Positions 1 through 6,950 of a stretch of DNA of 64,000 nt are shown in pieces. The notes below the pieces were generated by a model. It searched no databases, was not told where the DNA came from, and worked only from the letters and a program-made list of their open reading frames with translations. Source of the stretch: Candidatus Poribacteria bacterium (lineage in GTDB: Bacteria > Poribacteria > WGA-4E > WGA-3G); NCBI GenBank assembly GCA_022827625.1, contig JAJEIE010000033.1, forward strand, positions 1 through 64,000, written 5' to 3'. The first letter of the stretch is position 1, and the number at the start of each line of letters is the position of its first letter. Both the position numbers and the translations under genes were made by a program.

Positions 1-31
1 GATTAATTTATTAATTCAGTAATTTCTGAAC

Positions 32-90
32 GTGCGATAAATCGCACTACTACGAACAAACCCGTTTGTAGTAGGGCAATTCATTGCCCG
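32..90. repeat. Inverted pair of GTAG-headed palindromes (REP/BIME-like)
   Basis: Two short palindromes face each other: GTGCGAT-AA-ATCGCAC at 32-47 followed by TACTAC, and GTAGTAG at 68-74 leading into GGGCAAT-TC-ATTGCCC (74-89). Read on the minus strand, the first one also starts with GTAGTAG. The same paired design returns at 14772-14864, 20272-20326, 24961-25019 and 39597-39667. A GTAG foot in front of an imperfect palindrome is the classic form of REP elements mobilised by RAYT-type Y1 transposases; that link is an inference because no such transposase lies in the window. The remaining bases up to the desaturase stop at 177 show nothing else. Confidence 0.7.
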
Positions 91-176
91 TCTATTACCA
101 AATTATTTTCTGAAATTTCATACAGTTTGCGATACGATAGAAGTGTTCAATTTTATGGAACTCATGGTAATATTGC

Positions 177-1322
177 TTATGCCAACCCTTTAGGTGCCAA
201 TTCGCCAATAGAACTTTCCAGAACATCAGACGCTTCAGTGGGAATATGCTTTGCCGTTGACGGCAGTGGCGTATCAAAAAAGTAGTCAGGATCGGCTTTT
301 TGTCGCTGCCACGTTTCGCGCATTTCTCGCCAGGCTCCGAAAAGCGTCCGCAGCTCGGGCATATCCTCAACAAGCAGATGATGCAATTTTTTCAAGTTGT
401 AGCAAGGCACTCCCGCGAACATGTGATGCTCAATATGCCAATTCATGCGCCAATATAAAAACTCCGCCAACGGATTAAGCTTGATTGACCGTGTGGATTT
501 GCGAAAGTCAGGATCGTTTTCCTTTAAACCACAGTGTTGGGGCAGCGAAACGGCATAGGATCCCCAGTTTGCAATAAAGGCACTGGCGGTGATGATGAGT
601 GGAAAAACCCAATAGCCGGTGGCGAGTGAAACGACAAGCAGACCACCATGAAAAAGGAGTAAAACCCGCGACCACCAAATTGAGTTTTTATGCTCTTCAG
701 GTTGGTCGATATGTAAGGCTGCCAACCACTCCTGACTCGGAACATCCGGCGGACCTTCTTTGCCAAAGGCACTACGGACGGTGCAGATAACTGCAGCAAT
801 CAACCCACCTTTGCTAAAGGTGCGACCGGGTTGTGTAAGCAAATTTACCGTAAACAACTGGAGAACGAACAGGGATCCTAATTTGGGTTCAAGCGGGAGA
901 AGGTTTTCGCGATCCCCTTCCGGGTATAAGGTATAGCGATGATGATAGGTATGGCTGCTGGCGTAGTCAAAATGATCCCACCAGCTGATGAGGCTAAATA
1001 GGTAAAGAAAAAATTTGTTCAGCCATTTGGTCTGAAATACGGTCCCGTGTCCTAATTCGTGATTCGCTGTCCCTTTGAAAAAACTCGCAACCGTGCCATG
1101 CACAAAGAGTGCCATGAAAAAGCCAAGCCACAGCGTTCGCGCCCAAAAGACGTAGACCAAACTCCCCGTCAATAGCCAGAGGGCAAGATGTCCACCTGCC
1201 TGAAACCAGCCTTGCAGATCACTTCGCTTTGATAGATTTCGTAAAGTTGCGTGGTCTATTCTGCTCCGGTACCATTTTACACGAAGCACTTTTCGTACTG
1301 CAGCAAGAGGTTGATACGTCAT
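177..1322 (-). CDS. Membrane fatty acid desaturase family protein
   Basis: This 381-residue protein belongs to the membrane-bound di-iron fatty acid desaturase/hydroxylase superfamily, which introduces double bonds or hydroxyls into acyl chains or related lipids in the inner membrane. The three diagnostic histidine boxes are visible: HELGH at about residues 88-92, HTYHH at 124-128 and WHIEHH at 295-300, with hydrophobic stretches at roughly 45-80, 100-113 and 220-250 placing the boxes on the cytoplasmic face. The ATG at 1322 was chosen because AAAGAGG stands 7-8 bases upstream; an in-frame extension to 1451 would cross the promoter. It is divergent from the multicopper oxidase gene. Substrate (phospholipid acyl chain, sterol or carotenoid) cannot be told from sequence. 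Confidence 0.9.
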   Translation of the reverse strand: MTYQPLAAVRKVLRVKWYRSRIDHATLRNLSKRSDLQGWFQAGGHLALWLLTGSLVYVFWARTLWLGFFMALFVHGTVASFFKGTANHELGHGTVFQTKWLNKFFLYLFSLISWWDHFDYASSHTYHHRYTLYPEGDRENLLPLEPKLGSLFVLQLFTVNLLTQPGRTFSKGGLIAAVICTVRSAFGKEGPPDVPSQEWLAALHIDQPEEHKNSIWWSRVLLLFHGGLLVVSLATGYWVFPLIITASAFIANWGSYAVSLPQHCGLKENDPDFRKSTRSIKLNPLAEFLYWRMNWHIEHHMFAGVPCYNLKKLHHLLVEDMPELRTLFGAWREMRETWQRQKADPDYFFDTPLPSTAKHIPTEASDVLESSIGELAPKGLA

Positions 1323-1359
1323 CTGAATATCCTCTTTACAAAAGGAGTTTTCTACGGAT

Positions 1360-1388
1360 ATTATATCACTACCCCGCAAAATTGACGA
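1360..1388 (-). promoter_or_regulatory. Sigma70-type promoter for the desaturase
   Basis: On the minus strand TCGTCA (1388-1383) and TATAAT (1365-1360) are separated by 17 bases. The -10 box is a perfect consensus and the -35 matches four of six positions. It lies about 40 bases ahead of the chosen ATG at 1322. Confidence 0.55.
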
Positions 1389-1444
1389 CTTTTTTCTTCT
1401 GCGTAAAAATATAAGACCTGATGAACTTATTTTTTTACATTTAT

Positions 1445-1473
1445 TTGACACTTCCCAATTTCCGTGTTATAAT
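1445..1473 (+). promoter_or_regulatory. Consensus sigma70 promoter for the multicopper oxidase
   Basis: TTGACA at 1445-1450 and TATAAT at 1468-1473 are both perfect consensus boxes with the optimal 17-base spacer. Transcription would start near 1480, about 75 bases before the oxidase start codon. It is one of the strongest-looking promoters of the window and faces away from the desaturase promoter at 1360-1388. Confidence 0.8.
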
Positions 1474-1513
1474 TAACTCCAAATTAACCAATAGCGGTTT
1501 TAATCAGGAGAAT

Positions 1514-1540
1514 ATGAAGATAGTTCCGGGTCTGCTTTAA
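1514..1540 (+). other. Possible 8-codon leader ORF ahead of the multicopper oxidase
   Basis: After a Shine-Dalgarno-like CAGGAG (1505-1510), an ATG at 1514 opens an ORF encoding MKIVPGLL and ending with TAA at 1538-1540. It sits in the transcript leader and in a different frame from the oxidase, whose own ATG at 1558 has no clear ribosome binding site. It may act by translational coupling, or be chance. Confidence 0.25.
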
Positions 1541-1557
1541 CATCTTCTATTTTGAAA

Positions 1558-2655
1558 ATGAGTCTCAAGTTCATAAAACCATCCCCGTTTATAAAACGGA
1601 CTTACCGGCTACGTTTCCTTTTACCCCTAACTTCTTACACACTTATTGCATTCACAAGTATTCTGCTGTCGTACTGCCCTACCTTCGCTGAAGCCGCAAC
1701 GCGGGAATACTGGATCGCAGCAGAGAAGGTTGAATGGAATTACGCACCAAGCGGAAAAAATCTCATCAGACCTGCGATGGGATTAGGCGTTTGGGGCAAG
1801 GCACTCGTCTATGAAAAATATCGCTACATTCAGTATACCGATGACACTTACACGACCCAAGTCGAACAACCTGTGTGGATGGGTATCCTCGGACCACAGA
1901 TCCATGCCGTTGAAGGCGACAGTGTGAAGGTGCATTTCCGTAATCGTGCCGATAAACCCCTCAGCATCCACGTCCACGGACTCCAATACGATGAAGAAAA
2001 CGAAGGCGCAGATATGAAAGGCTCTGGTGCTGCGGTGCAACCCGGTAACACATTCACTTATCACTGGGAAGCAGATAGCGATGCTGCGCCGGGACCGAAT
2101 GATCCCTCCTCTATTGTCTGGCTTTACCACTCACACGTCGATGCCGTTACTGAAGTCTACGACGGCTTGATCGGAACTATCGTTGTCACGAAAAAAGGGA
2201 TGGAACGCGCCACAGACGACCCGCGCCCCAAAGACATTGACAAAGCCTTTACCACGCTCTTCCTTGTCTTCGACGAAAATGGGCGTAAAGTCGTCAAAAA
2301 TGGACAGCGTGAGGAATATGCGTCCGCAGAGGAAGCCGAAGAGGGAAACCTCAAGCACGCTATTAACGGCTTGATCTTCGGCAATTTACAAGGTTTGGAA
2401 GTCGAGCAGGGCGACAAGGTCCGCTGGTATCTCATCGGATTAGGCACTGAAGTCGATATGCACACCGCACACTGGCATGGGCAAACCGTTCTCAACGCTG
2501 GGAAACGTACCGACGTTGTAGAACTACTTCCCGGCAGTATGGTTACGGTCGACATGACGGCAAAAACGCCCGGCAACTGGCTCTATCATTGCCATGTCGC
2601 CGATCATATTACGGCAGGTATGAACACCCGCTGGCGGGTCGTACCAAAGCGTTAG
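1558..2655 (+). CDS. Two-domain multicopper oxidase, exported
   Basis: A copper oxidase of about 365 residues that would oxidise phenolics, metals or similar donors and reduce oxygen to water outside the cytoplasm. A hydrophobic N-terminal segment (about residues 20-45, ending FAEA) looks like a signal peptide. Copper ligands are recognisable: HxHG at 138-141, HSH at 191-193, HxxHxHG at 302-308, HCH at 344-346, then H350 and M355. Domain 1 has no Cys-His pair, so the type 1 copper site is only in domain 2, as in type B two-domain (small laccase-like) enzymes. Full three-domain laccases are longer. A TTG at 1552 in frame is an alternative start; ATG 1558 is preferred. It is followed by iron-uptake genes, which would fit a ferroxidase role, but that is inference. 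Confidence 0.88.
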   Translation: MSLKFIKPSPFIKRTYRLRFLLPLTSYTLIAFTSILLSYCPTFAEAATREYWIAAEKVEWNYAPSGKNLIRPAMGLGVWGKALVYEKYRYIQYTDDTYTTQVEQPVWMGILGPQIHAVEGDSVKVHFRNRADKPLSIHVHGLQYDEENEGADMKGSGAAVQPGNTFTYHWEADSDAAPGPNDPSSIVWLYHSHVDAVTEVYDGLIGTIVVTKKGMERATDDPRPKDIDKAFTTLFLVFDENGRKVVKNGQREEYASAEEAEEGNLKHAINGLIFGNLQGLEVEQGDKVRWYLIGLGTEVDMHTAHWHGQTVLNAGKRTDVVELLPGSMVTVDMTAKTPGNWLYHCHVADHITAGMNTRWRVVPKR

Positions 2656-2775
2656 AGGCTCGGATTACAGAGAAGACATTTGTCGATAATTCCGAACACA
2701 TTCCCAGCATATTTGACTAAAGTTATAACATCTTTAATTCCCATAGATGTTTATTAATTTGTAAAAGGAGATACA

Positions 2776-3798
2776 ATGTTTAAGAACCATTTTAGTTTAT
2801 TCAAGCACGTTTTATCGGTCTTGCTGGTATTCACCCTTGTTGGACCGGTTGTTGCGTCGAATCACGCCGAAACGTTAACGATCTATTCTGGACGCAGTAA
2901 AAGCCTCGTTGAACCGATTATCAAGCAGTTTCAGGAAGCAACCGGTATTCAAGTGAAGGCGAATTACGGCGGAACAACGCAGTTAGCCGCTGCGCTCCTC
3001 ACAGAAGGCGACAAAAGTCCGGCAGCCCTTTTTTGGGCACAGGATGCTGGTGCGCTCGGCGCTGTTAGTAAAAAAGAAATGTTTGAAAAACTTCCAGAAA
3101 CTATCCTCACGAAAGTCCCTTCAAGTTTCCGTGACGCTGAGGGTCTTTGGGTTGCGACAAGTGGTAGAGCACGTGTTCTCGCCTACTCTCCAGAACGTGT
3201 TAAAATGGAAGAGCTCCCGGAAAGCATTTTCGACTTAACACAACCGATGTGGAAAGGTAGGGTCGGCTGGGCACCAACGAACGCTTCTTTCCAAGCCTTT
3301 GTCACTTCCCTGCGCGTGCAAGTCGGCGAAGAAAAAACACAAGAATGGTTGCTCGGTATGAAGGCAAATGGTGTAAAAAAATACGCCAAGAATACACCCA
3401 TCATAGAGGCACTCGCTGCAGGTGAAATCGACCTCGGTTTGCCGAATCACTACTACCTACTCCGATTCAAAAAGACGGACGCAGATTATCCAGTGGCGCA
3501 AACCTTCTTTAAGGCGAGCGATCCAGGGAACCTCGTCAATATTGCGGGGGTCGGCGTGTTAAAGAGTGCCGAGAACAAGGAAGCCGCCCTGAAGTTTGTG
3601 GAATTCTTGCTATCTACCGAAGCACAGCAGTACTTTACAAGCGATGTTTTTGAATATCCCGTTACTGAGGGTGTGACGCAAAACGAAAATCTGCTACCGC
3701 TATCTGAACTGATCAAAGCAGCGCCAGTCTTTAACCTCAATGATATAGACGATCTTGACGGTACGGTTAAGCTCCTACAATCAGTTGAGGTTCTATAA
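2776..3798 (+). CDS. Iron(III) ABC transporter substrate-binding protein
   Basis: A 340-residue periplasmic binding protein of the FbpA/FutA/HitA class. The N-terminus is a clear signal peptide (hydrophobic about residues 10-28) and the mature protein opens with the family pattern LTIYSGRSKSLVEPII. A paired-tyrosine stretch, NHYYLLRF, about two thirds along, is where the FutA/FbpA family places Fe-coordinating tyrosines. An AAAAGGAG ribosome site precedes the ATG at 2776. The permease gene starts 36 bases after the stop, so the two are probably co-transcribed. The multicopper oxidase lies 120 bases upstream, in the same direction. Confidence 0.9.
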   Translation: MFKNHFSLFKHVLSVLLVFTLVGPVVASNHAETLTIYSGRSKSLVEPIIKQFQEATGIQVKANYGGTTQLAAALLTEGDKSPAALFWAQDAGALGAVSKKEMFEKLPETILTKVPSSFRDAEGLWVATSGRARVLAYSPERVKMEELPESIFDLTQPMWKGRVGWAPTNASFQAFVTSLRVQVGEEKTQEWLLGMKANGVKKYAKNTPIIEALAAGEIDLGLPNHYYLLRFKKTDADYPVAQTFFKASDPGNLVNIAGVGVLKSAENKEAALKFVEFLLSTEAQQYFTSDVFEYPVTEGVTQNENLLPLSELIKAAPVFNLNDIDDLDGTVKLLQSVEVL

Positions 3799-3834
3799 AT
3801 TCACAACTGATTCGGGAGGTCGAGGCTACAGAAA

Positions 3835-5403
3835 TTGAATGCCAAGACACATACACTAAGTACACACCGATACTTCTTCATTCCCGCCGTTGTCGTCGGG
3901 ATCGGTGGACTTATCCCGTTAGGTTATTTGCTCATCAAAGCGTTCTCAGTGGAAGGCACCGCTCTTTTGGAGATTGTCTTCCGCTGGCGAAACGCAAGAC
4001 TCTTCCTTAACACACTCTTCCTGACGGTGGGCGTTCTCGCCCTGAACCTACTAATAGCAACACCCGCTGCATGGTTAACCAGCAGAACCCGCCTGAAAGG
4101 CAAATCCATCTTTACGGTACTGAATGTCCTACCGCTCGCAATACCGGGCTACGTAATGGCGTATGCTTTGCTGGCACTCGGCGGAAACACGGGTATCGTT
4201 GCACAGTTATTCGGTAAGAGTATCCCACGTCTGAGCGGCTACTGGGGCGCGCTTCTTGCGCTCAGTGCCTATACAAGCCCATATCTTTTTTTAAATCTAC
4301 GGACCGCCTTACAGGGACTCGATCCAAGTCTCGAAGAATCGGCGCAGAATCTCGGTTATCGGTATACTGAGATTTTCTGGCAGATTGTCCTTCCCCAATT
4401 GCGTCCTGCCTTTTATGCGAGCGGTCTACTCATCAGCCTACATGTCCTCGGCGATTTCGGGGTTGTATCGCTGATGCGCTATGAGACCTTCAGTTACGCA
4501 CTGTACATCGAATATACACTCTCTTTTGAACATACTTATGCGGCGTGGCTCGCGCTGATGCTCCTGACCTTCACGGGGTGTCTCCTCTATTTTGAGACGA
4601 AGTTGCTGAAACAAGTGACACTCCACCGTGCTGGGCGCGGGACTTCTCGACAGTCCTCTCTGATTTCACTCGGTACGTGGCGCGTGCCGGCTTATTTCTA
4701 CCTCTGCCTGCTTGCGCTCATAATTGTGATTATCCCTGCTGGATCTGTACTCCTTTGGATCTTCAGAGGATTTGATGCCTCCGCCTTGCAAGGGCTTGTA
4801 GAAGCACTTACCGGTTCACTCTCCGTTGCGATACCTACGGGTGTGCTGTGTGCGATTCTGGCAGTACCGTTGGCTTATATCGAGGTCCGACACCCCTCGC
4901 GAACATCAAATATGCTGGCGCGTGCCGCCTACATAGTTTATGCTATACCGCCACTCGCATTCGCCTTATCGCTCATCTTTTTTGTGCTAAACACTGTTCC
5001 TTTTATTTATAAGACGTTACCCGTGCTAATCTACGCCTGCACGCTACATTTCTTGGCGGAAGCCATTGGACCCGTCAGGAGTTCGCTCTATCAAACCTCA
5101 CCACATTTAGAAGAAGCCGCTCGCGCGCTCGGCTATCCACCACTTCAAGCATTCCTCAGAGTGCTTTTACCGATTCTGCTCCGCGGTATGCTCACAGCCA
5201 CTGCTTTGGTCTTCCTCGCAACAATGAAGGAATTACCGTTTACCTTTCTCTTATCACCCCCCGGATACGAGACGCTCGCCCTCAATGTCTGGAGTTATAC
5301 ATCAGAAGCCATGTTTGCCGAAGCCGCACCCTATGCCCTCGCGATCTTAATCTTTTCTGGAATATTTGTCGGATTAATCATCCGCCACGAAGGACAGACA
5401 TAA
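3835..5403 (+). CDS. Iron(III) ABC transporter permease (fused two-module type)
   Basis: A 522-residue inner-membrane permease of the FbpB/HitB class, which carries two binding-protein-dependent transport modules in one chain and about twelve membrane helices. Each half ends with an EAA loop that contacts the ATPase: LEESAQNLGY in the first half and LEEAARALGY in the second. The start is a TTG at 3835, with GGGAGG about 15 bases upstream; no nearer ATG or GTG fits. No ATP-binding subunit follows; a small lipoprotein gene takes that position, so the ATPase must be encoded elsewhere. Confidence 0.9.
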   Translation: MNAKTHTLSTHRYFFIPAVVVGIGGLIPLGYLLIKAFSVEGTALLEIVFRWRNARLFLNTLFLTVGVLALNLLIATPAAWLTSRTRLKGKSIFTVLNVLPLAIPGYVMAYALLALGGNTGIVAQLFGKSIPRLSGYWGALLALSAYTSPYLFLNLRTALQGLDPSLEESAQNLGYRYTEIFWQIVLPQLRPAFYASGLLISLHVLGDFGVVSLMRYETFSYALYIEYTLSFEHTYAAWLALMLLTFTGCLLYFETKLLKQVTLHRAGRGTSRQSSLISLGTWRVPAYFYLCLLALIIVIIPAGSVLLWIFRGFDASALQGLVEALTGSLSVAIPTGVLCAILAVPLAYIEVRHPSRTSNMLARAAYIVYAIPPLAFALSLIFFVLNTVPFIYKTLPVLIYACTLHFLAEAIGPVRSSLYQTSPHLEEAARALGYPPLQAFLRVLLPILLRGMLTATALVFLATMKELPFTFLLSPPGYETLALNVWSYTSEAMFAEAAPYALAILIFSGIFVGLIIRHEGQT

Positions 5404-5431
5404 AATCCATCTACAAGAGGAGAAACGAATT

Positions 5432-5848
5432 ATGACAAGTCAAAAGAAAATTTCCAACATCGTTTTTGTATGCGCTTTGTTTCCATGCACCATCCTTGGT
5501 TGTCTGCCTGTGGCAACGCAAAATATAGCTCGCGTTGATGGTGGCATGACGGAGGTCTATGAAGTCTCCGAAAGTGGTCTCGGTTCAATTCAGAAGTGGA
5601 TACTCCCAGAAAGACGCGCTATCAGTCGAATTGAAATCTACTTTGATCCGATTGAACCTTTAAAGAATATGACCGTTTACGCACGGATGGGTGAAGGTAA
5701 GTGGCGGACTGTTAAAGCCTTCAAAACACCCATCCGAAAATCGCCCCATATTATTCGCACGCCTCTCGTTACTGATGCCATTCGCATTGTCCTATCGTCA
5801 TCGATGGGAAGTGTCGATCAGCTGCGTCTCTACGGATCCTCGCTTTAA
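5432..5848 (+). CDS. Small lipoprotein with a possible jelly-roll domain
   Basis: A 138-residue protein with a short basic N-terminus, a hydrophobic stretch and the lipobox ILGC, so Cys24 would be the lipidated residue. The rest looks beta-rich and resembles in pattern F5/8-type (discoidin) or carbohydrate-binding jelly rolls (segments such as RIEIYFDPIEPLKNMTVYAR and DAIRIVLSS); the match is weak. It begins 28 bases after the iron permease stop with its own GAGGAG ribosome site and ends just before a terminator, so it appears to be the last gene of the iron-uptake operon. Function is unknown; a cell-surface accessory to metal capture is only a guess. Confidence 0.75.
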   Translation: MTSQKKISNIVFVCALFPCTILGCLPVATQNIARVDGGMTEVYEVSESGLGSIQKWILPERRAISRIEIYFDPIEPLKNMTVYARMGEGKWRTVKAFKTPIRKSPHIIRTPLVTDAIRIVLSSSMGSVDQLRLYGSSL

Positions 5849-5876
5849 CGCGTTTTTTTTGGACAATTTTCCCATT

Positions 5877-5898
5877 AACGCGTTTAACGCGTTTTTTT
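5877..5898 (+). terminator. Rho-independent terminator of the iron-uptake operon
   Basis: AACGCG (5877-5882), a TTTAA loop and CGCGTT (5888-5893) form a six-pair stem followed directly by a T run to 5898. A similar sequence without the hairpin (TTTAACGCG plus T run) occurs just upstream at 5845-5860, overlapping the lipoprotein stop. Confidence 0.65.
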
Positions 5899-6175
5899 AG
5901 GCAATTTTTCCAGGTCTATTTATCTATTTGTAAAAATAAATATCACATAAACGACCTTTTTTAATAAATACGTCGGGCCACAAACTATGGTAGATTTTAG
6001 GATTACTTTTGCATTACAGATCAGCACGTAGAAGCCGTCGGGATTTGGAAAAAATCAACGGTATGAATGCCATATGGCATTCCCCGCCTCCTACAGTGGA
6101 TATAGGATCATTGAACATCTAAAATTTCGGAAAACTAAATCACCCTAACAATTTTCCAACATTTTCTTTTCAAGT
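5899..6175. other. Gene-free AT-rich intergenic stretch
   Basis: Between the terminator and the next promoter there is no ORF with coding character. The only structure seen is the palindrome at 6065-6094, listed separately. Confidence 0.6.
6065..6094 (-). repeat. Perfect 18-bp palindrome with GTAG foot (REP-like)
   Basis: GAATGCCATATGGCATTC at 6065-6082 is a perfect palindrome. On the minus strand it is preceded by CTGTAGGAGGCG, so it has the same GTAG-plus-palindrome form as the other dispersed elements, although its core sequence is different. A regulator-binding site is the alternative reading. Confidence 0.5.
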
Positions 6176-6204
6176 TTGTCAAATTATGATAGACTACCGA
6201 TAAA
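6176..6204 (+). promoter_or_regulatory. Probable promoter for DUF4956-cotH
   Basis: TTGTCA at 6176-6181 (five of six) and GATAAA at 6199-6204 (four of six) with a 17-base spacer end 20 bases before the DUF4956 start codon. Confidence 0.4.
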
Positions 6205-6224
6205 TTTTCAATTAGTGGACAGGA

Positions 6225-6884
6225 ATGAACATATTATCCGATTTTTTAACCTTTCCACCACTTATAACGATGGGAACCGACGCACTCCGGTTGCTTCTCG
6301 CGTTTGTGCTTGGTGTTTTTATTGTTAACATCTACCGGTGGACGCACGCTGGAATCCCACAAAAATCGTTTACAGATACGCTCATTATTTTGTGTATGCT
6401 GATTTCGGTTGTGATGGTCATCATCGGCGATAGTATAGCCCGGGCGTTTAGTTTGGTCGGGGCGTTATCTATTATTCGGTTTCGCACGGCGATCCAAGAT
6501 CCACGCGACATAGGTTTTGTTTTCTACGCATTGGCTGTTGGAATGGCGATTGGTGCCGGAAATTCATCTGTAGCCGTTTTGGCGGCGTTCCTCATCGGTA
6601 TCATTATACTCGGCATATACAGCTGGCATGAACATTTTAGCAACAATAATGAGTTTCGCCTCGAGTTCTGCTTACCACCCGAACCGGGTTTTGAAGCCGT
6701 TTATCGCCCCATTTTTGATAGACACCTGATTTATGAACGTCTGATTGAAAAAAGGATAAGGAAAAGGGGCGTCGTTGAGTTGAACTACCGGGTTAAATTG
6801 GAAACACCACAGGACTGGCTCGTTTTTTTTAACGAACTCTCAAACATCGAAAGCGTGACAGATGTGAAACTGGACAAAGAATAA
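6225..6884 (+). CDS. DUF4956 integral membrane protein
   Basis: A 219-residue protein with about four hydrophobic helices in its first 140 residues and a charged cytoplasmic C-terminal domain. The core SLVGALSIIRFRTAIQDPRD (around residue 80-100) followed by a small-residue helix is the hallmark of DUF4956, a family of unknown function whose genes commonly sit beside CotH-kinase genes and VTC-type polyphosphate polymerase genes. Here the cotH-like gene is 66 bases downstream in the same direction. The ribosome site AGGA is only one or two bases from the ATG at 6225; a second ATG at 6270 would remove the first 15 residues. Confidence 0.85.
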   Translation: MNILSDFLTFPPLITMGTDALRLLLAFVLGVFIVNIYRWTHAGIPQKSFTDTLIILCMLISVVMVIIGDSIARAFSLVGALSIIRFRTAIQDPRDIGFVFYALAVGMAIGAGNSSVAVLAAFLIGIIILGIYSWHEHFSNNNEFRLEFCLPPEPGFEAVYRPIFDRHLIYERLIEKRIRKRGVVELNYRVKLETPQDWLVFFNELSNIESVTDVKLDKE

Positions 6885-6950
6885 TACAGAGGGGTTTGAA
6901 ACGCAAACTTCTCCATAGCAGACAGCTCTAAAACTAAAAAGGAAAATACA

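Noticed and set aside
95-373. 92-codon minus-strand ORF
   Set aside because: It overlaps the end of the desaturase and a REP region; no SD and no motif.
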